Source: Listeria ivanovii subsp. ivanovii
GTDB lineage: Bacteria > Bacillota > Bacilli > Lactobacillales > Listeriaceae
DNA length: 64,000 nucleotides
Direction of reading: 5' to 3'
NCBI RefSeq assembly: GCF_900187025.1
Contig: NZ_LT906478.1
Location: 2,836,001-2,900,000, forward strand
A program made the translations under genes and the position numbers. The notes under the pieces were generated by a model, which was given only the letters and a program-made list of their open reading frames with translations, made no database searches and was not told where the DNA came from. Positions within the stretch are counted from its first letter, which is position 1. Every line of letters begins with the position of its first letter. Below are positions 45,174 to 54,756 of the stretch, piece after piece.

Positions 45174-47834
45174 ATGAGTAAAAAACGAAAAATAAAACAA
45201 GGTATTCGACTTACTTCTATGGCGTTCCTTGTAACAGGATTGGTCATATCTCCAATTAATTTAGCTACAACTACCTCACAAGCAACTGCTGCAACTACAT
45301 CAAATGCAGCTATTATATCTTTAGAAAATGGAGATTTTGAAACGCCAACTGTCCCATCTAAAAGAACTTACCAATTATTTAGTGCTACTAGCGTTCCTGG
45401 CTGGCAGACTACAGATAGCAGCAATAAAATTGAAATCCAAAAGAACGGTTTTAAATCATCCTCTGCCAGTTCTGCTGTTACTGCGCAAAGCGGAAACCAA
45501 TGGGCTGAATTAAACGCCTATGAAAACTCCGCACTTTATCAAGATATCCCAACAACTCCAGGAACAAAAGTGCATTGGCAAGTTTATCATAAAGGTCGGA
45601 AAGGAACAGATGTTGCATTAGTAGAATTTGGCGCACCTGGAAATACACTTGTAGAGCAAACAAAAATGTCTGATGGAAACTCAGAATGGGGCCTATATAA
45701 AGGAACTTATACCATTCCAGAAGGACAAACTACCACACGCTTTCAGTTTAGAGCTGTCAGTAGTTCAGGTGGAGATCCCGGACTTGGAAATTATTTAGAT
45801 AATGTCCAGTTTGCAACAGCTTCCAACCTCCAAGTAGCAGGAGTTTTTTCTAACACTAGCATTAAAGTCCATGATAGCGTGGATTATCAAATTCAAGCGA
45901 CCAACACTGGCGGAATGCCCGCAGCAAATAATAACTTTTCCGTCCAAATTCCCACTGAACTATCCTACACCCCAGGAAGCCTTTCATCTACTAATACAAG
46001 CATTACTAGCGAAAACTATGACGAAGCCACTCGCACACTCACATTTACAACCGGAAATATAAAAAAAGATGCTTCGATAAATATTAGTATTCCATTAACA
46101 GCTGAAAAAGAAACAACAGCGGCGACACCTGATACGGATGTCGTTTATAATGATGAAAATTTTGAAGACGAAACTGCCACCACTGAAGCAACAGACTCTT
46201 CTACTAAGATTATTAGTAATGACGCACCGGCAATTACAGGAGAAACAAACACGATTCTTCAACCTGGTGAGACTTTTGATCCTGTAAATACAATTACCGC
46301 GACGGATAAAGAAGATGGTAATTTAACAGACAAAGTTAAAGTTACTAATAATCCAGTCGATACGTCCAGATCTGGCACATATGAAGTGAGCTATGAAGTG
46401 ACAGATAGTGATGAAAATACGGCTACCTTTATACGAACTGTTACTGTTACCGAAGCTCCTGTCATTACTGGGGAAAATGAAACTCGTTTAAACCCCAATG
46501 ATGCTTTCGATGACCCTATGAGCACAATTAACGCAACTGATAAAGAAGATGGCGATTTAACAAAAAAAGTTAAGATAACGAACAATACAGTAGATGTCCA
46601 TACACTAGGGAGTTATGAAGTTAGTTATGAAGTCACAGATAGCGATGGCAACAAAACTACCTTTAAACGCACAGTTATCATGACAGAAGCTCCTACTATT
46701 TCTGGTGACAGTGAACTCGTGCTAAATCCTAACGCTAGTTTTGATCCAATGAGTTCCATCACCGCCACTGATGCAGAAGATGGTAATATTACGCAAAATG
46801 TCCAAATAACAAATAATTCAGTAGACACTTCTAAACCAGGAAGTTATGAAGTTACTTATCAGGTATCAGATAGTGATAGCAACAAAGCTACCTTCACCTG
46901 TACAGTTATCGTGACAGAAGCTCCTGTCATTACTGGGGATAACGAAACAGTTCTAAACCCTAACACCCCTTTTGACCCAATGAGCTCCATTACAGCGACT
47001 GATAAAGAAGATGGCGATTTAACAAAAAATATTAAAGTAGTTAGTAACACGGTCGATACTAGTACTCCGGGAACCTATGAAGTTGCTTATAAAGTTACTG
47101 ATAACGACGGAAATGTATCTACTTTTACACGCACAGTCGTTGTAACAGAAGTCCCTATCATTACTGGCGATAGTGAAAGCTCTATAAATCCAAATGCTGT
47201 ATTCGATCCAATGAGCACGATGGAAGCTAAAGATAAAGAAGATGGCAACATCACTCAAGACATCAAAGTGTTAAACAATCCTGTTGATACTAGCACTCCA
47301 GGAACTTATGATGTCACTTATGAGGTAACAGATAGCGATGGAAATAAAACTCGCTTCACTCGTACAGTGATTGTGACAGAAGCTCCTATTATTGCCGGGG
47401 ATAGCGAAACACATTTAACACCTAAGGATAACTTTGACCCGATGGACACTATCACCGCCAACGATAAAGAAAATGGCGATTTAACAAATCAAGTAGAAAT
47501 TATCTCCAATAATGTGGATATTAATGTCCCTGGTAACTATCAAATTGTCTACGAAGTCACTGATGCCGATGGGAATATAACCACTTTTACTCGCACAATC
47601 GTTGTACAAATAATCGTTCAACCTCAAATACAACCGAGCGATATCACAAATCCACCTATTAATATCCAACCAGGAAAAACGATCGTAACAGAAAAGATAT
47701 TCCCCCCTAATACAGCTGAAAAAATTTCTCTTCCTAAAACTGGGGATCATTCACAAGTACCAAATGGTCTAGCTGGTATTGGATTACTGGCTGTCGGAGT
47801 CTTTGTTTTATTGCGGAAGAAAAAGAGGTATTAA
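45174..47834 (+). CDS. LPXTG cell-wall-anchored protein with six Ig-like repeats
   Basis: 886 residues. Long basic signal peptide (1-40, KIKQGIRLTSMAFLVTG and an ATA cleavage region). Residues about 50-220 form a carbohydrate-binding-like module (NGDFETPTVPSKRTYQLF start). About 222-320 is a DUF11-type repeat (VHDSVDYQIQATNTGGMPAA). Six repeats of about 78 residues (DUF5011/Ig type, each with ITG.NET..NP...DPM..I.A.DKEDG) follow, then a Pro-rich linker, LPKTGD, a hydrophobic helix and RKKKRY, the sortase A signal. A probable adhesin. ATG follows AAGGAGCTAAAATAA. The repeats differ at nucleotide level enough that they are not recent copies. Confidence 0.88.
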   Translation: MSKKRKIKQGIRLTSMAFLVTGLVISPINLATTTSQATAATTSNAAIISLENGDFETPTVPSKRTYQLFSATSVPGWQTTDSSNKIEIQKNGFKSSSASSAVTAQSGNQWAELNAYENSALYQDIPTTPGTKVHWQVYHKGRKGTDVALVEFGAPGNTLVEQTKMSDGNSEWGLYKGTYTIPEGQTTTRFQFRAVSSSGGDPGLGNYLDNVQFATASNLQVAGVFSNTSIKVHDSVDYQIQATNTGGMPAANNNFSVQIPTELSYTPGSLSSTNTSITSENYDEATRTLTFTTGNIKKDASINISIPLTAEKETTAATPDTDVVYNDENFEDETATTEATDSSTKIISNDAPAITGETNTILQPGETFDPVNTITATDKEDGNLTDKVKVTNNPVDTSRSGTYEVSYEVTDSDENTATFIRTVTVTEAPVITGENETRLNPNDAFDDPMSTINATDKEDGDLTKKVKITNNTVDVHTLGSYEVSYEVTDSDGNKTTFKRTVIMTEAPTISGDSELVLNPNASFDPMSSITATDAEDGNITQNVQITNNSVDTSKPGSYEVTYQVSDSDSNKATFTCTVIVTEAPVITGDNETVLNPNTPFDPMSSITATDKEDGDLTKNIKVVSNTVDTSTPGTYEVAYKVTDNDGNVSTFTRTVVVTEVPIITGDSESSINPNAVFDPMSTMEAKDKEDGNITQDIKVLNNPVDTSTPGTYDVTYEVTDSDGNKTRFTRTVIVTEAPIIAGDSETHLTPKDNFDPMDTITANDKENGDLTNQVEIISNNVDINVPGNYQIVYEVTDADGNITTFTRTIVVQIIVQPQIQPSDITNPPINIQPGKTIVTEKIFPPNTAEKISLPKTGDHSQVPNGLAGIGLLAVGVFVLLRKKKRY

Positions 47835-47841
47835 ATCATAC

Positions 47842-47878
47842 AAAAAGCAGTGTCGCTACCAAACGACGCTGCTTTTTT
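47842..47878. terminator. Bidirectional terminator between two LPXTG genes
   Basis: AAAAAGCAGTGTCG and CGACGCTGCTTTTTT with a CTACCAAA loop; A/T runs on both sides serve both convergent genes. Confidence 0.87.
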
Positions 47879-47883
47879 GTCTT

Positions 47884-49857
47884 TTAATTTAATTCCTTTC
47901 GTCTTCCGAGGTAAAATAACCCGAAAACAGAACTAATTAGCCCAATACCAATCATCGTTGCCGTAAAAGAATTGCTATCTCCCGTTTTTGGTAACGTCTC
48001 TTTACCGCTTTGAGCTAAATGAGAATTAATAGCTGCAGTAGGAGTTGTAGTAACATGCGTGTCTTCATTCCCTCGTGAATGAATCTCTGGCTTTTGATTC
48101 GTTATAGTTATTGGAGAATCGCTTTTAACCAGTTTATTCGTTTTTATTAATTGGATTTTTTCATTTTCCGTACCTTTTATTGTAAATAAAATTGCTGTGT
48201 TGTCTAAAACATACCCTTTTGGTGCAATCGTTTCTGTTAGAGTATAGTTCCCCGGATCAATATTATTTATTTCAATGATGCCATTTTTATTACTTGTGAA
48301 GTTCCCCAGCTCTATTTTCGTATCATTATTAACAAGTTTAAAAACAGCATTAGCTAAAGGTTTATTGTTATCCATCACTACTTTTAATAAAGTGATTTTA
48401 TTAAGTGGTTCATAGCGCGGTTTAATTGGCATTGCTGGTACCACTGGCTCATATAGAACATCTGGAACTGGTTCATATGTTGGTAAAATTGGAGTCGTTG
48501 GATATTTTGGTGTTGGCGTATAATTCGTTTCACTTTGTTTGAAGGTACTAAACGAATTCGACATCGAGCTAGTTGTAGTGATAGTAAGTACCTCATACGG
48601 TCCAGGATCCAGCAAGTTAAAATAACCATAAGTTGCTTTACTTGCCATATTACTTAACAGAAGCTGATAACCATATTTTTGAGCTAACTCACTAACTGGT
48701 AAATCTCTTAGACTAGTGAAAAAAGGTGCATTATTATTAACATCTTCTGGCGTAACACCCTGAACACCGCCACCACTAATAAATGCAAAGGCTCGTTTCT
48801 GTGTGTCAGCCGCATCTTCAATACTATGCATGAAGATATCATAATCATTCAATGTATAGCTAGAATTATTATAGACTTTAAATGCATCGATGTATTCATT
48901 AATCGATTGTTCATAGAGAGTGAAGGCTTGTGTTTTAGCTTCATCTAAGGCTGCTTCCCATTTAGTTACCATGCCTGGATTAATCCTAAAGACACCTTTC
49001 GTCATATTCATCGAAGCCGAATCAAAATCGTTGTTATAGGCCTTTACAAAAAGGTCTTTCAAGGCTTGTTTAATATTTTGTTCTGTTGGATGATTTAATA
49101 TGCTTGGAACATCATCAAGGGTTTGTCCAGTACTGCTACTGAATGTATGATAAAATTCTACACCTTGAAAGCCGTTATACCAATTTCCATTAGCCACATC
49201 CGTTGTTACTGTGCTCATACTCAAGTCAAAAGCTTTTTCAGAGCCAATACTTTTTTCAAAAGCCGCAAACGTATTCCACTCATTTATTAGCTTTTGTACA
49301 TTTTCCTCCACAGTAGCACTACTTGTAAATGGATTAGTCGCTACGTTTTGTTGAATGCTTGTAATTAGTGAATTACCTGTTAAAGATAATCCAGACGAAA
49401 TCATTTGGTTCATTGCAGCATAATTCACCAAATAAGATTGTAGTTGACCACTCATGCTGTTAAATTCCGGCCCTACATACTGACCTTTACTGCCATGATC
49501 TGCTATATCGGCAACTTGCTGATTGTATTCATCCACTTTTGTTTGGTAATCAGCAGCTTCCTTTTCATAGGCAGCCTTTTTAGCGGTATTTTCTGCTGTA
49601 ATTTTATCTGCCGCAGCTTTAGCATCACCATATTCTTGTTTTTTCTGGCTGTATTCCTTTAAATTGATTTCGTATTGTGTATTTTCTTTATCATATTTAC
49701 CTAAAGCAGTTAAATATTCATGATGATCATGATAGATAATTGACTGATTTACTGATTTTGTTTCAGCAAATACTGTTGGAAAACTCCCTAATTGATTAAT
49801 AATCATTGCTAAAATTGCGATACAGCAAATTAGCTTTAAAATCTTCTGGTTTTTCAT
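47884..49857 (-). CDS. LPXTG surface protein with coiled coil and SpaA/Cna-B-type domain
   Basis: 657 residues. Signal peptide (ILKLICCIAILAMIINQLGS, cleavage near VFA-ET), a charged coiled coil at about 55-115 (YDKENTQYEINLKEYSQKKQ), a large unrecognised domain (about 120-425) and a Pro-rich stretch with four YEP/PTYEP motifs (about 445-490). A SpaA-like Ig fold follows (KITLLKVVMDNNKPLANAVF ... NYTLTETIAPKGYVLDN, about 492-560), then LPKTGD, a membrane helix and RRKELN. The ETIAPKGY segment holds the Glu typical of isopeptide-forming domains. Starts after AGAGGAATTATTA. Probably a surface adhesin. Confidence 0.85.
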   Translation of the reverse strand: MKNQKILKLICCIAILAMIINQLGSFPTVFAETKSVNQSIIYHDHHEYLTALGKYDKENTQYEINLKEYSQKKQEYGDAKAAADKITAENTAKKAAYEKEAADYQTKVDEYNQQVADIADHGSKGQYVGPEFNSMSGQLQSYLVNYAAMNQMISSGLSLTGNSLITSIQQNVATNPFTSSATVEENVQKLINEWNTFAAFEKSIGSEKAFDLSMSTVTTDVANGNWYNGFQGVEFYHTFSSSTGQTLDDVPSILNHPTEQNIKQALKDLFVKAYNNDFDSASMNMTKGVFRINPGMVTKWEAALDEAKTQAFTLYEQSINEYIDAFKVYNNSSYTLNDYDIFMHSIEDAADTQKRAFAFISGGGVQGVTPEDVNNNAPFFTSLRDLPVSELAQKYGYQLLLSNMASKATYGYFNLLDPGPYEVLTITTTSSMSNSFSTFKQSETNYTPTPKYPTTPILPTYEPVPDVLYEPVVPAMPIKPRYEPLNKITLLKVVMDNNKPLANAVFKLVNNDTKIELGNFTSNKNGIIEINNIDPGNYTLTETIAPKGYVLDNTAILFTIKGTENEKIQLIKTNKLVKSDSPITITNQKPEIHSRGNEDTHVTTTPTAAINSHLAQSGKETLPKTGDSNSFTATMIGIGLISSVFGLFYLGRRKELN

Positions 49858-49970
49858 TAATAATTCCTCTTCCTATCAAAAATTTACTGGACTTATTAAG
49901 AATTAAAACATATTACGTGGAGCAAAACATAGAAAGTCTTATAAACAAGACCGCACGACCATTTTAAATC

Positions 49971-50003
49971 AAAAAAACACGCCTCCTAATTAATGAAGGC
50001 ATG
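49971..50003 (-). terminator. Terminator of the 109-residue gene
   Basis: Minus strand CATGCCT, TCATTAATT loop, AGGCGTG (one G-T pair) and TTTTTTT. Confidence 0.8.
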
Positions 50004-50019
50004 CTTTATAATTAATTTT

Positions 50020-50349
50020 TTATTCTTCTACTTGAATAGATAGCCCGATATCAAGTATATCCTCTATCGCCTCTATCAACGAAAAAGAACCATGTTGATA
50101 GACTTTATGATTTACTACTAAAATAGGTAAAGCGCTCATCTCGTTACATATTAGTAAATCCTCCACTAAACCGGGGAAGCCATTTTGGTCAACTGAGGTA
50201 ACTTGATGCAACTGAATATTATATATATCGTTTTTATATTCTTGGTAAATTCGTAGTCCTTCTTCCCCACTATCAATGAAAGACTGCCATATTTCCAGAT
50301 TGATTTCTGATTCTTTTTCTGGAGAATAAAAATAGTCGATTTTAATCAT
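50020..50349 (-). CDS. Small protein, possible thioredoxin-like/ArsD-like fold
   Basis: 109 residues, acidic, no signal peptide. The late segment MSALPILVVNHKVYQHGSFS has a cis-proline-like ALP followed by a strand, the pattern of ArsD or thioredoxin-like folds. The usual N-terminal cysteine pair is missing (FYSPEKES at that place) and only one cysteine (ICNEMS) is present, so redox or metal activity is doubtful. It lies between surface-protein genes. Function unknown. Confidence 0.55.
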   Translation of the reverse strand: MIKIDYFYSPEKESEINLEIWQSFIDSGEEGLRIYQEYKNDIYNIQLHQVTSVDQNGFPGLVEDLLICNEMSALPILVVNHKVYQHGSFSLIEAIEDILDIGLSIQVEE

Positions 50350-50395
50350 TTTGGTGACCTACCTCCTGCTGTTCTAGTTATAAATATTCTAACAA

Positions 50396-50440
50396 AAAAG
50401 GCTACCTAAAGCGAATTCTAACTTCACTAATAGGTAGCCT
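50396..50440 (-). terminator. Terminator overlapping the end of the LPXTG remnant
   Basis: Minus strand AAGGCTACCTA...TAGGTAGCCTT followed by TTTTG. The stem includes the remnant's stop codon. Confidence 0.8.
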
Positions 50441-50702
50441 TATTGTGTGTTTCATGATGTTTTCTCGAATTACGGATAAGCGTTATGCTTGCAAAGCCAA
50501 CTAATATTAAGCCTAAGCTCGCCCACCATAACGTATAATTCGTATCACCTGTTTCTGGTAGTTTCCATTGCTCGATTTTGACACTTTCTCCATTATTTCC
50601 CGGTCCATTCGTGCTGTTTGTTCCGTTTGTCCCATTAGTTCCTGGGATATTGGGATCATCGGTTGCTTAATTTACCGCTTCTACTGTAATATCAGAAGGT
50701 TT
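50427..50702 (-). pseudogene. Remnant of an LPXTG surface-protein gene (C-terminal end only)
   Basis: Read on the minus strand, the frame gives KPSDITVEAVN, a stop (50667-50669), then ATDDPNIPGTNGTNGTNSTN, LPETGDTNYTLWWASLGLIL, a hydrophobic helix and the charged tail RNSRKHHETHNKATY. This is an intact sortase signal with its wall-spanning linker, cut off from any start codon by an in-frame stop and loss of the 5' part. Upstream there is no more coding sequence before the DUF1015 terminator. Confidence 0.82.
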
Positions 50703-50731
50703 TACTAAAAACAACACGCTCTATTTATAAC

Positions 50732-50769
50732 AAAAAAGAACCCCCCCTTTTATGAAGAGAAGTTCCTTT
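50732..50769 (-). terminator. Terminator of the ser operon
   Basis: Minus strand AAAGGAAC...GTTCTTTT with a long loop including a run of seven G (plus-strand C7 at 50741-50747), then T-rich sequence. Confidence 0.65.
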
Positions 50770-50772
50770 ACC

Positions 50773-52014
50773 TTATTTACTCTCTAAATCATGTACAAAC
50801 AATCCACTTAGCAATTTCGGTTCAAACCATGTTGATTTCGGTGGCATAATTTCTGATGCATCGGCTACACTAAGTAAATCATCCATCGTTGGGGGATACA
50901 TCGCAAATGCAACGGAATGGCTACCATTATCTACCAATCGCTCTAGTTCGTTTAATCCGCGAATTCCGCCAACAAAATCAATTCGCTTATCACGACGAAT
51001 ATCTTCCATTCCAAAAATCGGTGTTAAGATTTGCGTTTGTAAGATGGAAACATCCAACTGCCCAATTACATCACTTGGTATCACATCACTTTTCGCTGTT
51101 AATTTATACCAATTACCATCTAAATACATACCAACTTGTTTTGGTTTTTCCGGTTTGAAAGCCGTTTTCCCAACCTTTTCTAAATCAAAACTCGCACTAA
51201 CTTTTTCAAGGAAATCCGCTTCAATTGGTACATTAATAACCCGGTTATAATCTAAAATCTCCAATTGTTCTTCAGGGAAAACGACCGATAAGAAGAAATT
51301 GAATTCTGCTTCTGGTCCAGCATTAGGATACTCCGCACGACGCTTCAAGCCAACCTTAACGGCTGATTCTGTCCTATGGTGTCCATCTGCTATATAAAAT
51401 GCGGGAACCTCTGAAAACGCCGCTGAAAGGTCTTCTAGAATATATGCATCTGTGATAGCCCAAACCTTGTGCTCAACCCCGTGAAAGCTCTTAAAGTCAT
51501 ATTCAGGTTCATTTTCTTTCACCCATGAGTCTATCAGTGCATTAATCGCTTCTTTTCCTCGGTAAGTTAAGAAAATCGGACTCGTATTCGCATCACATGT
51601 ATCCACGTGCCGAATTCGATCTAACTCTTTTTCTTCTCGGGTTAATTCGTGTTTTTTAATTTTCCCTTCTGTGTAATCATCAATCGACGTACAAACAACC
51701 AGCCCCGTTTGTGGCCGTCCGTTCATCGTTAGCTGATAAATATAAAATGCAGGATTCGCTTCTCTTCCAAGCCAACCATCAAGTTCAAATTGCTCTAGAT
51801 TATCAGCCGCTTTTTGATAAACTGCTGGGTCGTAAGGAGAAATATCTTTACTCAAATCAATTTCCGCCTTATCAATATGTAAAAATGAATACTGATTATT
51901 ATCTCCTAATTCACGCGCCTCATCCGAATTAAGCACATCGTAAGGTAATGAAGCTACTTTCTCCGCCAGATTTTTAATGGGGCGAATCGCTTTAAATGGT
52001 CGTATCTTTACCAT
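50773..52014 (-). CDS. DUF1015 family protein (HTH-like/kinase-associated), unknown function
   Basis: About 413 residues, starting MVKIRPFKAIRPIKNLAEKV at 52014 after AAAAAGGAGGATAATT; the frame is open 60 nt further up without support. Family motifs are VASLPYDVLNSDEARELGDN (about 19-38), FYIADGHHRTESAVKVG (about 206) and GMEDIRRDKRIDFVGG (about 345). DUF1015 proteins often sit next to serA and serC, as here, and a serine kinase role has been proposed for relatives. Separated from serA by 88 nt that contain a near-match Noc site. Confidence 0.82.
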   Translation of the reverse strand: MVKIRPFKAIRPIKNLAEKVASLPYDVLNSDEARELGDNNQYSFLHIDKAEIDLSKDISPYDPAVYQKAADNLEQFELDGWLGREANPAFYIYQLTMNGRPQTGLVVCTSIDDYTEGKIKKHELTREEKELDRIRHVDTCDANTSPIFLTYRGKEAINALIDSWVKENEPEYDFKSFHGVEHKVWAITDAYILEDLSAAFSEVPAFYIADGHHRTESAVKVGLKRRAEYPNAGPEAEFNFFLSVVFPEEQLEILDYNRVINVPIEADFLEKVSASFDLEKVGKTAFKPEKPKQVGMYLDGNWYKLTAKSDVIPSDVIGQLDVSILQTQILTPIFGMEDIRRDKRIDFVGGIRGLNELERLVDNGSHSVAFAMYPPTMDDLLSVADASEIMPPKSTWFEPKLLSGLFVHDLESK

Positions 52015-52083
52015 AATTATCCTCCTTTTTAGTAAAAGAGCATGCATCGTCTGGCCATCACCATGAAGTTTCATACTCTGAAT

Positions 52084-52097
52084 ATTTCCCGGGTAAT
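52084..52097. other. Noc-binding site (NBS) 2, one mismatch
   Basis: ATTTCCCGGGTAAT differs from ATTTCCCGGGAAAT at one position. It lies between serA and the DUF1015 gene. Confidence 0.65.
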
Positions 52098-52102
52098 AAT
52101 TT

Positions 52103-53290
52103 TTAAACAGTTACTCCTAATGGTTCAATAACACGCACACGTAAAACACCTTGAACCGCCAATAAGTCCCGTTTTAATTGCTCCAAATTAGCTGGTGTTT
52201 CTTTATCAATATCAATTAACGTATAAGCATATTCATTTTTACTACGATTAGTCATATCTAAAATATTTAAAGAATATTTTCCTAATTCCGTTGTAATCTG
52301 TCCAACCATATTGGGAATGTTTTGATGGCAAATACCAATTCGCGGATGTCCGTTATATAGCATTTCTACATTAGGATAGTTAACAGAGTTCTTGATGCTA
52401 CCAGTTTCCAAATATGCTTGCAATTCTTTCGCAGCCATTTTGGCACAGTTAGTTTCTGCTTCTTCTGTCGATGCCCCTAAATGAGGAAACACATGCACTT
52501 TTTTATGGCCTAATAATTCTTTTGTAGCAAAATCGGTAATATACAAGCGTAAAAGTCCGTCGTTTAAAGCTTCTTTAATTGATGTCGTATCCACTAACTC
52601 GCCACGTGAAAAGTTTAATAGTACCGCATTATCTTTCACAAGTGAGAGTGTATCCGCGTTAAACATTCCACGGGTTTTATCTGTCAAAGGTACGTGAACA
52701 GTTAGATAATCACATGTCGCAAGTACTTCTTCTATCGTCATTGCTCGTTCTACTTCTTTAGAAATCCTCCATGCGGTATCTACCGAAACGAAAGGATCAT
52801 AACCAACTACATCCATGCCAAGAGCAAGAGCATCGTTGGCAACTAATGCACCGATTGCGCCTAAACCGATAATTCCAAGTTTTTTGCCCGCAAGTTCTGT
52901 TCCTGCGAAAGCTTTTTTGCCCGCTTCCACTTTTTGCTCAACATCATCAGCGGCAGGTAATTCTTTCACCCATTCTGTTCCTTCTAAAATCGGCCTAGCA
53001 GAAACGAATAAGCTTGCGAGCACTAATTCTTTTACAGCATTCGCATTGGCACCTGGTGTGTTAAATACAACTATTCCTTTTTCAGAGCAACTTTCTACCG
53101 GAATATTATTAACCCCCGCTCCAGCTCTAGCAACAGCTTTCACCGTATCTGGGAAATCAAAATCGTGTAGATTATAACTACGTAGTAAAATCCCATCTGC
53201 CGGTTGATTCGCATCAATTACATACTTTTCCAGATCAAATGTTTTTAATCCTTCTTTAGCAATTGCATTAAACGTTTGGATATTAAACAC
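52103..53290 (-). CDS. serA: D-3-phosphoglycerate dehydrogenase
   Basis: First step of serine synthesis. About 395 residues: NAD-binding [18 protein letters not shown] (about 146), the catalytic Arg in NFSRGELVD (about 232), Glu and His in [14 protein letters not shown] (about 275), and a C-terminal ACT domain (about 325-395, [20 protein letters not shown]). I choose GTG at 53290 ([10 protein letters not shown]) after GGGGGAGAAGTAC; it overlaps serC by 8 nt. It is shorter than Bacillus SerA, as the intervening domain is absent. Confidence 0.9.
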   Translation of the reverse strand: MFNIQTFNAIAKEGLKTFDLEKYVIDANQPADGILLRSYNLHDFDFPDTVKAVARAGAGVNNIPVESCSEKGIVVFNTPGANANAVKELVLASLFVSARPILEGTEWVKELPAADDVEQKVEAGKKAFAGTELAGKKLGIIGLGAIGALVANDALALGMDVVGYDPFVSVDTAWRISKEVERAMTIEEVLATCDYLTVHVPLTDKTRGMFNADTLSLVKDNAVLLNFSRGELVDTTSIKEALNDGLLRLYITDFATKELLGHKKVHVFPHLGASTEEAETNCAKMAAKELQAYLETGSIKNSVNYPNVEMLYNGHPRIGICHQNIPNMVGQITTELGKYSLNILDMTNRSKNEYAYTLIDIDKETPANLEQLKRDLLAVQGVLRVRVIEPLGVTV

Positions 53291-54374
53291 GTACTTCTCC
53301 CCCTTTTCGCGCATTCGCAAATTTTTCCATAAAGGTAATTAGTGCTTCCACCCCTTCAAGAGGAAATGCATTATAAAGGCTTGCTCGCATTCCACCAACA
53401 GAGCGGTGTCCTTTTAAGTTAACAAAACCATTCACCTCTGCTTCTTTGACAAAAGCTTGATCAAAATCTGTTGAACTCGTTACAAACGGAATATTTGTAA
53501 GCGATCTGGCAGACGGTTCGACTGGTGAAGAGAAGAAATCTGACGCATCAATATACTCATATAGTAAAGCTGCTTTTTTACGATTTAATGCTTCAATCCC
53601 AGCAACCCCACCTTGCTCTTTAATCCATTCAAATACGAGTTTTGCAACATAGATAGCAAAAGTTGGCGGCGTGTTGTACATGGAATCATTGTCTGCTTGT
53701 ACTTTAAAATCAAGCATTGAAGGAAGTCCCTCCACTTGACCAATTAAATCATCCCGCACAATAACTAGCGTCAGCCCAGCAGGACCAATGTTTTTTTGAG
53801 CACCTGCATAAATAAGACCAAATTTTTTCACATCATAAACACTGGATAAAATGTTAGAAGACATATCTGCAACGATTGGTACAGCCGATTCTGGTACATC
53901 AAACATCGCTGTTCCTTCGATTGTATTATTTGTAGTCACATGTAAGTAAGCCGCATCACTAGAAACAGTGGGAATTTCAGGAATATAACTGAAATTACGG
54001 TCTTCAGATGAGGCAATTACTTCCACCTCAACACCCTGAATTTTCTTAGCCTCTGAAATTGCTTTTTTCGCCCAAGATCCGGTGTTTACATAAACTGCTT
54101 TTTTTCCATTTGCAAGGTTCATTGGTACCATATTAAACTGTAAACTTGCGCCACCTTGCAAAAATAGTACTTTGTAATTTTCTGGAATCTCCATCAATTC
54201 TCGAATTAAACTCTCCGCATCGTCCATGATGTTTTGAAATAATTCTGACCGGTGACTCAGCTCCATTACCGACATTCCTGAACCATTGTAAGAGAGCAAT
54301 TCTCTTTGAACCTTTTCAAGTACCGGTACTGGTAATACAGCCGGACCTGCCGAAAAATTATAAACACGTTCCAC
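53283..54374 (-). CDS. serC: Phosphoserine aminotransferase
   Basis: PLP enzyme converting 3-phosphohydroxypyruvate to phosphoserine. 363 residues: [10 protein letters not shown] (residue 6), [16 protein letters not shown] (about 72), and the PLP lysine in [16 protein letters not shown] (about 196). [17 protein letters not shown] near the C terminus binds substrate phosphate. GTG start at 54374 after AGGAGAGATGTTGA. First gene of serC-serA-DUF1015; no serB is adjacent. Confidence 0.93.
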   Translation of the reverse strand: MERVYNFSAGPAVLPVPVLEKVQRELLSYNGSGMSVMELSHRSELFQNIMDDAESLIRELMEIPENYKVLFLQGGASLQFNMVPMNLANGKKAVYVNTGSWAKKAISEAKKIQGVEVEVIASSEDRNFSYIPEIPTVSSDAAYLHVTTNNTIEGTAMFDVPESAVPIVADMSSNILSSVYDVKKFGLIYAGAQKNIGPAGLTLVIVRDDLIGQVEGLPSMLDFKVQADNDSMYNTPPTFAIYVAKLVFEWIKEQGGVAGIEALNRKKAALLYEYIDASDFFSSPVEPSARSLTNIPFVTSSTDFDQAFVKEAEVNGFVNLKGHRSVGGMRASLYNAFPLEGVEALITFMEKFANARKGGEVRV

Positions 54375-54516
54375 TCAACATCTCTCCTGTCCATCAATTT
54401 TCCCCAAATACATCCAAAAAATTTTCACTAGCAATAGATATAATTCTATTTTTACCAGTCAGATATGAGCCTTCCTCGTTAAACTTACTTGTTTTCGAAG
54501 TTCTGTTCTTAAGAAA

Positions 54517-54554
54517 TAAAAAAAACGAACCTGTGATATTCCACACAATATTCG
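54517..54554 (-). terminator. Terminator-like hairpin in the serC leader
   Basis: Minus strand CGAATATTGTG, TGGAATAT loop, CACAGGTTCG (two 4-bp helices and an internal loop) followed by TTTTTTTT. It lies between the serC promoter and gene, about 140 nt before the start codon, so it could attenuate serC. Confidence 0.6.
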
Positions 54555-54601
54555 GATTTTTCAGCGCTTAAAAGTAAACACTGCCTTTTGTACTTTTTTA
54601 T

Positions 54602-54630
54602 ATTATAGCAGAAATAGCACTGTTTTTCAG
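54602..54630 (-). promoter_or_regulatory. Likely serC promoter
   Basis: Minus strand CTGAAA (54630-54625), 17-nt spacer, exact TATAAT (54607-54602). It predicts a leader of about 220 nt. The leader lacks a T-box GGUGG element that I can see. Confidence 0.6.
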
Positions 54631-54682
54631 AAAATTTATACTAACTCTCCAAATAAATGTGATGTTTAAACATTCTGACATT

Positions 54683-54729
54683 AAAAAAGAGTGAGAATCG
54701 GCTATTTAAAGCAATCCCCACACTTCTCA
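54683..54729 (-). terminator. Terminator of the MFS gene
   Basis: Minus strand AGTGTGGGGATTGCT...AGCCGATTCTCACT (imperfect stem) then TTTTTT. Confidence 0.7.
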
Positions 54730-54756
54730 TCTTTGAAAATCAGTTCACAAGAGATG

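Noticed and set aside
46216-47600. Tandem repeats of about 234 bp that could be taken for a repeat array.
   Set aside because: They encode the Ig-like repeats of one LPXTG protein and have diverged at nucleotide level; there are no short identical repeats with spacers, so not CRISPR.
50020-50349. ArsD metallochaperone.
   Set aside because: The metal-binding cysteines are missing and there are no ars genes nearby; only a fold-level resemblance is kept.
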